Shown one piece after another: positions 33,686 to 42,571 of a DNA stretch of 64,000 nt. The position numbers and the translations under genes were made by a program. The stretch spans positions 62,001 to 126,000 of the forward strand of contig NZ_FRBI01000005.1 in assembly GCF_900142575.1 (NCBI RefSeq). The letters run 5' to 3'. Source of the DNA: Actinacidiphila paucisporea (GTDB taxonomy: Bacteria; Actinomycetota; Actinomycetes; Streptomycetales; Streptomycetaceae). Below the pieces are notes generated by a model, which was given only the letters and a program-made list of their open reading frames with translations, was not told the origin of the DNA and searched no databases. The first letter of the stretch is position 1. Each line of letters begins with the position of its first letter.

Positions 33686-34663
33686 TCAGAACGCCAGTGC
33701 GCGGTCGACGGCGTCGAGTACGCGGTCCAGGCCCGGCAGGTACTCCTCCTCCAGGCGGGCCGGCGGGTAGGGGGCGTGGAAGCCGCCGACCCGCAGCACG
33801 GGCGCCTCGAGGTGGTAGAAGCAGCGCTCGGTGATCCGGGCGGCGATCTCGGCGCCGGCTCCGTAGAAGACCGGGGCCTCGTGGACGACGACCAGCCGGC
33901 CGGTGCGCTCCACCGACGCCTGGATCGTGTCGAAGTCGATCGGTGAGAGCGAGCGCAGGTCCACGACCTCAAGGCTACGGCCCTCGTTCGCGGCCGCCGC
34001 GGCCGCCTCCAGGCACACCTTCACCATCGGCCCGTAGGCGGCGAGCGTGATGTCCGTGCCCTGCTGGGCGACGACCGCCCGGTGCAGGTCGCCGGGCAGC
34101 GCCGAGACGTCGACCTCGCCCTTGTCCCAGTAGCGCCGCTTCGGCTCGAAGAAGATCACCGGGTCGTCGCACTCGATGGCCTGCTGGAGCATCCAGTACG
34201 CGTCGGAGGGGTTGGACGGCGAGACCACCTTGAGCCCGGGGATGTGCGCGAACAGCGCCTCGGGCGACTCGCTGTGGTGCTCGACCGCGCCGATGCCGCC
34301 GCCGTAGGGGATGCGGATGACGACCGGCAGCTTGATCTTGCCGAGCGCGCGGGCGTGCATCTTGGCCAGCTGGGTGACGATCTGGTCGTAGGCGGGGAAG
34401 ACGAAACCGTCGAACTGGATCTCCACCACCGGCCGGTAGCCGCGCAGCGCCAGCCCGATCGCGGTGCCGACGATGCCGGACTCGGCGAGCGGGGTGTCGA
34501 TGACCCGCCCCTCACCGAAGTCCTTGTGCAGGCCGTCGGTGATGCGGAAGACACCGCCGAGCTTGCCGACGTCCTCACCCATGATGAGGACCTTGGGGTC
34601 GTTCTCCAGCGCCTTGCGCAGGGACTCGTTGAGCGCCTTGGCCACTGCCATCGTCTGCGTCAT
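33686..34663 (-). CDS. bkdB: 2-oxoacid dehydrogenase E1 beta, first operon
   Basis: 325 residues from ATG 34663; only 2 nt separate it from the E1alpha stop. The transketolase pyrimidine-binding domain (about 5-180) shows LIMGEDVGKLGGVFRITDGL, DTPLAESGIVGTAIG and IPYGGGIGAVEHHSES. The C-terminal transketolase domain (about 195-315) shows LEVVDLRSLSPIDFDTI and GFHAPYPPARLEEEYLP. With E1alpha it forms the alpha2-beta2 TPP enzyme that decarboxylates 2-oxoacids such as those from Val, Leu and Ile, feeding branched fatty acids and polyketide starters. Confidence 0.93.
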   Translation of the reverse strand: MTQTMAVAKALNESLRKALENDPKVLIMGEDVGKLGGVFRITDGLHKDFGEGRVIDTPLAESGIVGTAIGLALRGYRPVVEIQFDGFVFPAYDQIVTQLAKMHARALGKIKLPVVIRIPYGGGIGAVEHHSESPEALFAHIPGLKVVSPSNPSDAYWMLQQAIECDDPVIFFEPKRRYWDKGEVDVSALPGDLHRAVVAQQGTDITLAAYGPMVKVCLEAAAAAANEGRSLEVVDLRSLSPIDFDTIQASVERTGRLVVVHEAPVFYGAGAEIAARITERCFYHLEAPVLRVGGFHAPYPPARLEEEYLPGLDRVLDAVDRALAF

Positions 34664-34665
34664 GA

Positions 34666-35850
34666 TCAGTGCCCCGTTCCCGCGCTGCTGCCTGCTGCGG
34701 CGTCCTCGAAGGACGCCTGGTATGCGGCGAACTGCGCGCGCTCCTCGTCGACGAGCGCGCTGCCGTCCGCGTAGACGTTCTCGAAGATCGCCATGGTGCC
34801 GGGGTTCGGCATGTTCCGTACGCCCTCGCGCACCCGCTTGGCGAGCGCGTCGCTCTCCGCGTCGATCCCGGCGTAGAAGTCCTCGTCGGCGAAGCCCTCG
34901 CGCTCCAGGTAGGTCTTCAGGCGGGCGATGGGGTCCTTGGACGCCCACTCCTCGCGCTCCTCGTCGCGCCGGTAGCGCGTCGGGTCGTCGGTCGTGGTGT
35001 GCGCGCCCATCCGGTAGGTGAACGCCTCGACCAGCATCGGCCCCTGCCCGCTGCGGGCGTGCTCCAGGGCGGCCCTGGTGACGGCGAGCACCGCGAGCAC
35101 GTCGTTGCCGTCGACCCGGACGCCGGGGAAGCCGTAGCCGGCGGCGCGCTGGTAGATCGGTACCCGGGACTGCTTCTCGGTCGGCTCGGAGATGGCCCAC
35201 TGGTTGTTCTGGCAGAAGAAGACGACCGGCGCGTTGTAGACCGCGGCGAAGGTGAAGGCCTCGGCGACGTCGCCCTGGCTGGAGGCCCCGTCGCCGAAGT
35301 AGGCGATGACGGCCGCGTCGGCGCCGTCCTTGGCCACCCCCATGGCGTAACCCGTGGCGTGCAGCGTCTGCGAGCCGATCACGATGGTGTAGAGCTGGAA
35401 GTTGTTCTCGTTGGGGTCCCAGCCGCCGTGGTTCACGCCGCGGAACATCCCCAGCAGGTTGAGCGGGTCCACGTCCCGCGTCCACGCCACGCCGTGCTCG
35501 CGATACGTCGGGAAGACGTAGTCGTCGGGGCGGGTGGCCCGGCCCGAGCCGATCTGGGCGGCCTCCTGGCCGAGCAGCGAGGCCCACAGGCCCAGCTCGC
35601 CCTGCCGCTGCAAGGTGATCGCCTCGGCGTCGAAACGGCGGGTCAGCACCATGTCGCGGTACAGGCCGCGCAGCTCTTCCGGCGTCAGGTCGATCGCGTA
35701 GTCCGCGTGCTCGACCCGTTCACCCTCGGGGGTCAGCAGCTGTACGAGCCCGGGTTCGCCGGTACGGGGCTTCGCCGCGTGGCCGCGGGGGCTCGTCCGC
35801 CCCCTGCCTTTGGCGGGGGGACCCCCAGCGGCAGTGCTCTTCACGCTCAC
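34666..35850 (-). CDS. bkdA: 2-oxoacid dehydrogenase E1 alpha, first operon
   Basis: 394 residues from GTG 35850, with GGAG 5 nt upstream. A basic, Gly/Pro-rich N-terminus of about 30 residues is unconserved. TPP binding is by GDGASSQGDVAEAFTFAAVYNAPVVFF followed by CQNN (the GDG-N30-NN motif), with FPTYREHGVAWTR and YRMGAHTTTDDPTRYR from the active-site loop and phosphorylation-loop region. First gene of the E1alpha-E1beta-E2 operon. The 429-bp upstream region shared with the divergent response regulator lacks the CAATCGGTAG repeat found at the second operon, so the two operons may be regulated differently. Confidence 0.93.
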   Translation of the reverse strand: MSVKSTAAGGPPAKGRGRTSPRGHAAKPRTGEPGLVQLLTPEGERVEHADYAIDLTPEELRGLYRDMVLTRRFDAEAITLQRQGELGLWASLLGQEAAQIGSGRATRPDDYVFPTYREHGVAWTRDVDPLNLLGMFRGVNHGGWDPNENNFQLYTIVIGSQTLHATGYAMGVAKDGADAAVIAYFGDGASSQGDVAEAFTFAAVYNAPVVFFCQNNQWAISEPTEKQSRVPIYQRAAGYGFPGVRVDGNDVLAVLAVTRAALEHARSGQGPMLVEAFTYRMGAHTTTDDPTRYRRDEEREEWASKDPIARLKTYLEREGFADEDFYAGIDAESDALAKRVREGVRNMPNPGTMAIFENVYADGSALVDEERAQFAAYQASFEDAAAGSSAGTGH

Positions 35851-36279
35851 GTTCGCTCCTCCGTCTGTCCGGCCCCCGGGATCTGCCGGGGAGCAGGATC
35901 GGGCCGCCCCCACGTGTTCGAGGGGCGGCGCACCTGGTCCGGCGGGACGCACGGGGTGTGTGCGGCATGGCCGAGCCAGGCGTGACAGTGTCCCGGCGAG
36001 TGGCCTGCAATACAGACGTTACCCAGAAGTCCCGCATTCGCGCGAAGCCGTCCGACCTGCGGTTTTGCTTGGATTTCCTAGTAAGTGCGCGGGCGCGGCG
36101 CTTTCCGGGCGGCCGAGGCGGCCGTTCGTCGCCCTGCCGGGTCTGTGCTGTCGCCTGTTGTCGCAGGCCACCGGGACAACGGCACCGTATCTCGAATGCC
36201 GGACATACGTAAGGGGCCGCCCGGGGGTTCGGCGGGAACGCGGGAGGCAGAAGCGTGCGCGGGGTGCGACGCTGGGCAC

Positions 36280-36942
36280 GTGAGCGAAAACGGGCATATA
36301 CGGGTATTCGTACTTGATGACCACGAAGTGGTCCGGCGCGGCGTCAACGACCTGCTCTCGGTGGATCCCTCAATCGAGATCGTCGGGGAGGCCGCCAGCG
36401 CGAGCGAGGCCATGGACCGGGTGCCCGCGGCGCACCCGGACGTCGCCGTCCTGGACGTCAGGCTGCCGGACGGCAGCGGCGTCGAGGCCTGCCGGGAGAT
36501 CCGCTCCCAGGACCAGTCGGTGAGGTGCCTGATGCTCACCTCCTTCGCGGACGACGAAGCCCTCTTCGACGCCGTCATGGCCGGCGCCGCCGGCTACGTC
36601 CCCAAGGTCATCAGGGGCGACGACCTGATCAGCGCGGTACGCGAGGTCGCCGCCGGCCACTCGCTGCTCGACCCGGCCGCCACCGCCCAGGTGATCGAAC
36701 GCCTCAAGGAGGGTGGCGCCCGCAGCGAGCACGAGGAGCGCCTCGGCGAGCTGACCGACCAGGAGCGGCGGCTGCTCGACCTGATCGGCGAAGGCCTCAC
36801 CAACCGGCAGATCGGCGAGCACACCGGGCTCGGCGAGAAGACCGTCAGGAAGCACGTGACAGGGATGCTCGCCAAGCTGGGCATGGAGCGGCGGACGCAG
36901 GCCGAGGCGTACGCGGCACGGCTGACCAGGCCGCTCCCGTAG
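36280..36942 (+). CDS. NarL/LuxR-type response regulator (DevR-like)
   Basis: 220 residues from GTG 36280; the frame extends upstream without start evidence. The receiver domain (about 6-120) has Asp13-Asp14, the phospho-acceptor Asp59 in AVLDVRLPDGSG, Thr87 and Lys109 in YVPKV. The LuxR-type helix-turn-helix (about 155-215) reads LTDQERRLLDLIGEGLTNRQIGEHTGLGEKTVRKHVTGML, close to DevR/DosR regulators. No sensor kinase is adjacent, so it is an orphan here or served by a distant kinase. It is divergent from the first bkd operon. Confidence 0.92.
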   Translation: MSENGHIRVFVLDDHEVVRRGVNDLLSVDPSIEIVGEAASASEAMDRVPAAHPDVAVLDVRLPDGSGVEACREIRSQDQSVRCLMLTSFADDEALFDAVMAGAAGYVPKVIRGDDLISAVREVAAGHSLLDPAATAQVIERLKEGGARSEHEERLGELTDQERRLLDLIGEGLTNRQIGEHTGLGEKTVRKHVTGMLAKLGMERRTQAEAYAARLTRPLP

Positions 36943-36955
36943 CGTCACGGCCTGC

Positions 36956-37057
36956 CCTCGACCGGCCCGGGGTGAGGGTGGCCTCGACCGGCCCGGGGTG
37001 AGGGTGGCCTCGACCGGCCCGGGGTGAGGGTGGCCTCGACCGGCCCGGGGTGAGGGG
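36956..37057. repeat. 26-bp tandem repeat, four copies
   Basis: Copies start at 36956, 36982, 37008 and 37034 with an exact 26-bp period. Each runs CCTCGACCGGCCCGGGG then TGAGGGTGG, the last one degenerating. The array begins 14 bp after the response regulator stop. It has no spacers, so it is not a CRISPR array. Confidence 0.9.
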
Positions 37058-37091
37058 GCCGTTGGCAGGTCGGGTGAGGGGCCCTTAGCAG

Positions 37092-37123
37092 GTCCGGGCG
37101 GGGTGGCGCCACCCCGCCCGGAC
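37092..37123. terminator. Perfect 16-bp palindrome, terminator
   Basis: GTCCGGGCGGGGTGGC (37092-37107) is followed directly by its reverse complement (37108-37123), then GGCCCCCTTT. It lies after the 26-bp repeats and before the phosphotransferase gene. Confidence 0.8.
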
Positions 37124-37153
37124 GGCCCCCTTTGGTGATCTACGCTGTGGCTC

Positions 37154-38188
37154 GTGAAAGGCACGGCGACGGAGCCGCACGCGCGGGCTTCGCTGACCGC
37201 CCTGCTGCACCGGTACGAGGAGGCGGGCGAGCCGCTGACCTGCGAGGCCGTCCCCCGGGGACTGCTCAACCGCGGGTGGCGGGTGACCACCACCACGGGC
37301 CGCTACTTCCTCAAGCAGTACGTCGCCGCCGACACCGCCGAGCCCGCGCTCATCGCGCGCCAGCACCGCGCCACCCGGGGACTGGCCCGGCTCGGCTTAC
37401 CCGCCGCGGCCCCGCTCCCCGACGCCGACGGCCGCACCGTCGCGCTGCTCGGCGGCGACGGCTACGCGCTCTTCCCGTGGATCGACGGCACCCACCGCGA
37501 GGGCACCGAACTGACCGCCGGGCAGTCCCGGCGGCTCGGCACCCTGCTCGGCCGCGTCCACACCGGCCTGGCCCGCGTCCAGCCGCCGCCCGCCGCCGGC
37601 CCGCAGCCCAGCGCCGACCCGGGCCGCACCCACGCCGACATCGCCCGGCTGCTCACCCTGGTCCGCGCCCACCGCCCCTACGACGACTTCGACGGCCTCG
37701 CGGAACACCGGCTGGTCGAGCGCAGCGACCTGCTGCGGCGGCACGCCCACCGCCGCCCGCCCGACCCGGCGCCCGACGGCCGCGCCCAGGGCTGGGTGCA
37801 CGGCGACTTCCACCCGCTGAACCTGCTCTACCGCGGCGACGAACCCGCCGCGATCGTCGACTGGGACCGGCTCGGCGTCCAGCCGCGCGCCGAGGAGGCG
37901 GTCAGGGCCGCCGCCATCTTCTTCGTCCACCCGGTCGACGGCCGCCTCGACCTGCGCAAGGTACGGGCCTACGCACGGGCGTACCGGCTCGCCTCGGGCG
38001 TCGGCGAGGCGGAGATCGCCGCCGCCGTCCACCGGGTGTGGTGGGAGCGGCTCAACGACTTCTGGATGCTGCACTGGCGCTACGAGCGCCGCGACCCCCG
38101 CTCCGACCCGCTCTTCCCCGCCGCCTCGGCGCTGGCCGTGTGGTGGACGGGGGAGTACGAGTCGGTGCTCGACGCCTTCGCGGGTTAG
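37154..38188 (+). CDS. Phosphotransferase of the aminoglycoside/choline kinase fold, TTA codon
   Basis: 344 residues from GTG 37154. It has a protein-kinase-like small lobe (VPRGLLNRGWRVTTTTGRYFLKQY) and the Brenner-type catalytic loop WVHGDFHPLNLLY, with the metal site AAIVDWDRLG. Such enzymes phosphorylate small alcohols or antibiotics; no specific resistance motif is visible and the substrate is unknown. Codon 82 (37397-37399) is TTA, so translation may depend on bldA. Its stop is 7 bp from the stop of the convergent kinase gene. Confidence 0.88.
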   Translation: MKGTATEPHARASLTALLHRYEEAGEPLTCEAVPRGLLNRGWRVTTTTGRYFLKQYVAADTAEPALIARQHRATRGLARLGLPAAAPLPDADGRTVALLGGDGYALFPWIDGTHREGTELTAGQSRRLGTLLGRVHTGLARVQPPPAAGPQPSADPGRTHADIARLLTLVRAHRPYDDFDGLAEHRLVERSDLLRRHAHRRPPDPAPDGRAQGWVHGDFHPLNLLYRGDEPAAIVDWDRLGVQPRAEEAVRAAAIFFVHPVDGRLDLRKVRAYARAYRLASGVGEAEIAAAVHRVWWERLNDFWMLHWRYERRDPRSDPLFPAASALAVWWTGEYESVLDAFAG

Positions 38189-38195
38189 CGGCCGG

Positions 38196-39791
38196 TCAGC
38201 CGGTTCCGTCGGTCGTGCCGGGAGAGCTGGTGTCGGTCGGATCGACCGTCGGCGGCGTCGTCGTCGGCTTGGGCACCGTCGCCGACGGCGTCGGCTTGCT
38301 CGCGGTCGCCGACGGCGTCGGCTTGGTCGCGGTCGGCGACGGCGTGCCGGACGTCTGGGTCGGCGTCGGCGTGCTGGACGTCGGGGTGGTCGACGGCTTG
38401 GCCGGCCCGGTGTTCGGCTCGCCGGCGCCCGACGAGTCGGTCGTCGGGTCCTGCGACGGCGGCTGCTCGGCCGACGGCTGGTCGGACTGTCCCACGGAGG
38501 CGGACGGCTTGGTGCCGGCGGGGTTGTCGCCACCGCCGCCGCTCGAACTCTGGGTCGCCAGGTAGACGCCGAGCACGACGGCCAGCACCGCGGCGACCGC
38601 GAAGAGCACCGGCTTGAGCCAGCGGTTGCCGCCCTGGCCGCCACCAGAACCGCTCCCGCCGTCGTAGCCGGCGTCCTCGTAACCGCTGCCTCTGCCGTCC
38701 TTCCCGCCGACGACGCCGGGGACCAGGGGCAGTCCCAGCTCGGCGGTGCTGCCGCTGCGACCGTCGGGGTGGTAGGTGCCGCCCGCCGCGCCGCCCGAGC
38801 GCTGCGGGAGCACCGCGGTCACCGCGCCGGTGTTCCACATGCCGCCGGTCCAGCCGCCCTGCTGGGTCAGCGCCTGGTGCGCGTAGCCGACGACGCCGCG
38901 CATCTCCTCGGCGCTCTGGAAGCGGTCCTCCGGCTGCTTGGCCAGCGCGCGCAGCACCATGCCGTCGAGCTCGGGCGGCACCCGGTCGCTGACCTGCGAG
39001 GGGACCCGCGGCTCGTCCTGCACGTGCTGGTAGACCACCGACAGCGGGGTCTCGCCGACGAAGGGCGGCCGCAGCGCCAGCAGCTCGTAGAGCAGGCAGC
39101 CGGTGGCGTAGAGGTCGCTGCGGTGGTCGACGGACTTGCCGAGCGCCTGCTCGGGCGACAGGTACTGCGGGGTGCCCATGACCATGCCGGTCTGCGTCAT
39201 GGTGCTGGCGGCGCCGTGCAGGGCGCGCGCGATGCCGAAGTCCATGACCTTGACCGCGCCGCCCGTGGTGATGATCACATTGGCCGGTTTGATGTCCCGG
39301 TGCACGATCCCGTGCTGGTGGCTGTACGCGAGCGCGTCCAGCACACCCGAGACGATCAGCAGCGCCTGGTCGACCGGCGGCGGGGTCGGGCCGGTCAGCA
39401 GGTCCTTGATCGTGTGGCCCTCGACCAGCTCCATCACGATGTAGGGGACGGTGCCGGTCGGCGTGCTGTCCTCACCGGAGTCGTAGACGGCCACCACGGC
39501 ATGGTGGTTCAGGCCCGCGACGGCCTGCGCCTCGCGGGCGAAGCGGGCCTTGGAGACCGGGTCCTCGGCGAGGTCGCCGCGCAGCAGCTTCACCGCCACG
39601 ATCCGGCCCAGCCGCACGTCCTCGGCAGCGAAGACCTCGGCCATGCCGCCACGGCCCAGCCGCCCGGTCAGCCGGTAGCGGCCCTCGCCGACGAAGGAGC
39701 CGATGCCCCACTGTCCCGAGGACTCGCCTGACGCCTCCCGTGCACCGGTGGACGCCTTGCTGCCGTCGGCCGTCTCGTTCGGGTCGACCAT
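38196..39791 (-). CDS. Membrane Ser/Thr protein kinase with Pro/Thr-rich exterior
   Basis: 531 residues. The N-terminal kinase domain (about 38-305) has GRGGMAEVFAAED, Lys68, HRDIKPANV (Asp166), DFG (184-186) and the activation loop TMTQTGMVMGTPQYLSPEQ. A Gly-rich juxtamembrane region leads to one transmembrane helix (about 394-412). The external part (413-531) is Ser/Thr/Pro-rich, with near-repeats such as KPTPSAT, and has no PASTA domain. It belongs to the PknB-like group. It is arranged back-to-back with the next kinase (starts 275 bp apart), whose kinase domain is very similar, suggesting a duplicated pair. Confidence 0.93.
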   Translation of the reverse strand: MVDPNETADGSKASTGAREASGESSGQWGIGSFVGEGRYRLTGRLGRGGMAEVFAAEDVRLGRIVAVKLLRGDLAEDPVSKARFAREAQAVAGLNHHAVVAVYDSGEDSTPTGTVPYIVMELVEGHTIKDLLTGPTPPPVDQALLIVSGVLDALAYSHQHGIVHRDIKPANVIITTGGAVKVMDFGIARALHGAASTMTQTGMVMGTPQYLSPEQALGKSVDHRSDLYATGCLLYELLALRPPFVGETPLSVVYQHVQDEPRVPSQVSDRVPPELDGMVLRALAKQPEDRFQSAEEMRGVVGYAHQALTQQGGWTGGMWNTGAVTAVLPQRSGGAAGGTYHPDGRSGSTAELGLPLVPGVVGGKDGRGSGYEDAGYDGGSGSGGGQGGNRWLKPVLFAVAAVLAVVLGVYLATQSSSGGGGDNPAGTKPSASVGQSDQPSAEQPPSQDPTTDSSGAGEPNTGPAKPSTTPTSSTPTPTQTSGTPSPTATKPTPSATASKPTPSATVPKPTTTPPTVDPTDTSSPGTTDGTG

Positions 39792-40066
39792 CAGTCCTCG
39801 CCGTCGTTCGCCATCGCTTCGTGCTTCGTCTGGTGCGCCACCGTACCGCTTTTCGGCCGTCGTCCACGGCGTCCGTCCACCGCTTACCCGGCTTTGACGG
39901 GCCGACCCCGATACTTGCCGAACTTCCGGGTTGTGTGCGCGCCCGATGGGCGTCAGGTGACGAGATGGTCAACGAGCTTGACGTGCACGCGCGATCGGCC
40001 AGACTTGGCGGGCAAGCCCGGGGACAAGTGGCTTCCCGTTGGACCTTCATGGGGGTAGCGGTACTG

Positions 40067-41779
40067 ATGAGCGGGGACGCCACGCAGGGCGGCGGGTACA
40101 CGGGGCGCTCGGTCGGCGGGGGCCGGTACGTACTGCGCGACCTGCTCGGCCAGGGTGGCATGGCGTCGGTGCACCTGGCACACGACACCGTGCTCGACCG
40201 TCCGGTGGCCGTCAAGACCCTCCATACCAATCTCGGCCACGAGCAGTCCTTCCGGGAGCGCTTCCGCCGCGAGGCCCAGTCCGTCGCCAAGCTCAACCAC
40301 ACCAACATCGTGTCCGTCTTCGACTCCGGCGAGGACACGATCGACGGCCAGGTCGTCCCCTACATCGTCATGGAGTACGTCGAGGGCAAACCGCTCGGCG
40401 ACGTCCTGGCCGCCGACATCGCCCAGTACGGCGCGATGCAGGCCGACCGGGCGCTGAAAATCGTCGGCGACGTGCTGGCGGCACTCGCCGTCAGCCACGA
40501 GATGGGCCTGGTCCACCGGGACATCAAGCCCGGCAACGTGATGATCACCCGGCGCGGCGTCGTCAAGGTCATGGACTTCGGCATCGCGCGCGCCATGCAG
40601 TCCGGGGTCACCTCGATGACCCAGACCGGCATGGTCGTCGGCACCCCCCAGTACCTGTCGCCCGAGCAGGCCCTGGGGCGGGGCGTCGACGAGCGCTCCG
40701 ACCTCTACTCGGTCGGCTGCATGCTCTTCGAACTGCTCACCGGGCGGCTGCCCTTCGACGCCGACTCGCCGCTGGCGATGGCGTATCAGCACGTGCAGGA
40801 GACGCCCCCGGCGCCGTCCTCCTTCAACCGCGCCCTCACCCCGGCCGTCGACGCCCTGATCGCCCGCGCCCTGCGCAAGAACCCGGCCGAGCGCTTCCCG
40901 ACCGCCGACACCATGCACGACGAGGCCGACCGGGTGCTCGCCGCCACCGCCCGCAACACGATGCCGCTGATCGCCGGCGGCCCGGCAGCCGGCAACCGCG
41001 GCGAAGGCATCGCCGCCTCCGTCTTCCCGTCCGCGCAGGGCCCGGTCCACACCTCGCCGCCGCAGCTGCACACCCCGTACGCCCCGACACCGCAGCCGCA
41101 GGGTTTCGGCCCGTCCACCCCGCCGCCCTCCGCCTACGGCTACCCGCAGCAGGGCCCCGCCTCGACCCCGCCGCCCAGCCCCGCGTACGGCATGAGCGCG
41201 CCCCCCTCCCTGCAGTCCGTGCCGCACCAGCACATGGGCGGCCGACCGCCCGGCGGCGGCACGGGCGCGGGCCCCGGCGGAGGCGGCGGCCGCAAGCGCA
41301 ACACCCCGCTGATCATCGGCGCCGCGGTCGCCGCGGTGGCCGTGATCGTCATCGTCTCCGTCCTCATCGCGATGTCCGGCGGTAGCGGCGACCCGGCCTC
41401 CGACCCGACCGCCAGCACGAGCGTCACCGCGTCCGGCTCCGGCTCCCCCACTGCCACCGCCAGCGCTACCGACTCCGTCATCCAGGGCGACCAGAGCCGC
41501 ACCATCGAGTCGACCGAGTGCACCAAGGCGCACAACGAGCTGATCAACCCCGGCAAGCCCAACCTCATGACGATGCCCGACTTCACCTCGATCTACGTGG
41601 ACTCCGCGGTGGCCTGCATGAAGGCCGCCAACTGGCCCTACGAGATCAAGGACATGGACGAGCAGCAGTGGGGCAAGGGCACCATCACCAACCAGTCGCC
41701 CAAGTCCCTCGATGACTTCGACGTCAAGTCCGGCCAGAAGATCACCATCTGGGTCTCCACCGGCAAGGGCGCCAGCTGA
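40067..41779 (+). CDS. Membrane Ser/Thr protein kinase with PASTA-like sensor
   Basis: 570 residues from ATG 40067; ATG 40049 is in frame. Kinase domain (about 20-290): LGQGGMASVHLAHD, Lys50, HRDIKPGNV (Asp152), DFG (170-172), TQTGMVVGTPQYLSPEQ. A Pro/Gly/Gln-rich linker (about 305-410) precedes one transmembrane helix (about 413-436). The outside ends in a single PASTA-like domain (about 500-567, MPDFTSIYVDSAVACMKAANWPYEI). PASTA domains of PknB-type kinases sense muropeptides or lipid II. It carries one copy where PknB has four. Confidence 0.93.
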   Translation: MSGDATQGGGYTGRSVGGGRYVLRDLLGQGGMASVHLAHDTVLDRPVAVKTLHTNLGHEQSFRERFRREAQSVAKLNHTNIVSVFDSGEDTIDGQVVPYIVMEYVEGKPLGDVLAADIAQYGAMQADRALKIVGDVLAALAVSHEMGLVHRDIKPGNVMITRRGVVKVMDFGIARAMQSGVTSMTQTGMVVGTPQYLSPEQALGRGVDERSDLYSVGCMLFELLTGRLPFDADSPLAMAYQHVQETPPAPSSFNRALTPAVDALIARALRKNPAERFPTADTMHDEADRVLAATARNTMPLIAGGPAAGNRGEGIAASVFPSAQGPVHTSPPQLHTPYAPTPQPQGFGPSTPPPSAYGYPQQGPASTPPPSPAYGMSAPPSLQSVPHQHMGGRPPGGGTGAGPGGGGGRKRNTPLIIGAAVAAVAVIVIVSVLIAMSGGSGDPASDPTASTSVTASGSGSPTATASATDSVIQGDQSRTIESTECTKAHNELINPGKPNLMTMPDFTSIYVDSAVACMKAANWPYEIKDMDEQQWGKGTITNQSPKSLDDFDVKSGQKITIWVSTGKGAS

Positions 41780-41918
41780 GCGACCGTGCCGCGGGCGGCC
41801 GCCGGGTGGCGGCCGACCCCGCGTTCACGTGACCCGCAGGTCCTGACCCGCGTGTTCTGATCTGCGGATGGTGACCTGGGGATGGTCACCACCTGCGGAT
41901 GGTCCGGTCTACAGATGG

Positions 41919-41952
41919 TCCGATCCGGTCCGGTCCGGTCCGGTCCGGTCCA
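41919..41952. repeat. CCGGT pentamer repeat
   Basis: About six tandem CCGGT units lie in the 186-bp gap between the PASTA kinase and bpa, flanked by several GATGGTC near-repeats (41867-41920). No gene was seen here. Confidence 0.75.
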
Positions 41953-41965
41953 CAGACGGTCTGAT

Positions 41966-42526
41966 CTACAGATACGGGCCCGAGCGGGAACCCGGGTGGC
42001 CCGCCTCCTGCTCCTCGTCATTGCCGAGCGCCCCCGGCGGAAGCGCCCGCCGCATCTGCTCGAGCTGGGCGCGAGCCGCCATCTGCTGGGCGAACAGCGC
42101 GGTCTGGATCCCGTGGAAGAGCCCTTCCAGCCAGCCCACCAGCTGCGCCTGGGCAATACGCAGCTCCGCCTCGCTCGGCACACTGTCGTCGGTGAACGGC
42201 AGCGACAGCCGATCCAGCTCCTCGACCAGCTCCGGCGCGAGACCCGCCTCCAGCTCCTTCACCGAACTGGCGTGGATCTCCTTGAGCCGCACCCGGCTGG
42301 CCTCGTCGAGAGGTGCCGCCCGCACTTCCTCCAGGAGCTGCTTGATCATGCTGCCGATCCGCATCACCTTCGCCGGCTGCTCGACCATCTCCGTCACCGG
42401 AATCTCGCGGCCCTCGTTACCATCACCGCCGGGTGACCCTCCCAGGGTCAATCCGTCCGGTCCGACGACCAGGACCTGCTGATTCTGCGAGCTATCCGGC
42501 GACCGTTCGTTCCTCGGCATCTCCAT
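41966..42526 (-). CDS. bpa: Bacterial proteasome activator (Bpa/PafE-like)
   Basis: 186 residues from ATG 42526. The family core is clear: GREIPVTEMVEQPAKVMRIGSMIKQLLEEVRAAPLDEASRVRLKEIHASSVKELEAGLAPELVEEL and LPFTDDSVPSEAELRIAQAQLVGWLEGLFHGIQTALFAQQMAAR, forming the four-helix bundle that assembles into a dodecameric ring. The C-terminal GPYL matches the GQYL-type HbYX tail that docks on the 20S proteasome. It opens the proteasome for ATP-independent degradation of unfolded proteins, such as heat-shock regulators. Confidence 0.93.
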   Translation of the reverse strand: MEMPRNERSPDSSQNQQVLVVGPDGLTLGGSPGGDGNEGREIPVTEMVEQPAKVMRIGSMIKQLLEEVRAAPLDEASRVRLKEIHASSVKELEAGLAPELVEELDRLSLPFTDDSVPSEAELRIAQAQLVGWLEGLFHGIQTALFAQQMAARAQLEQMRRALPPGALGNDEEQEAGHPGSRSGPYL

Positions 42527-42571
42527 GTGTCCATTGTCCCGCACCCCCGCGCCGGGCGGGCCCGTGCCCCC

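Noticed and set aside
36956-37057. Possible CRISPR array in the 26-bp repeats
   Set aside because: The repeats are contiguous with no spacers and no cas genes are present; simple tandem repeats.
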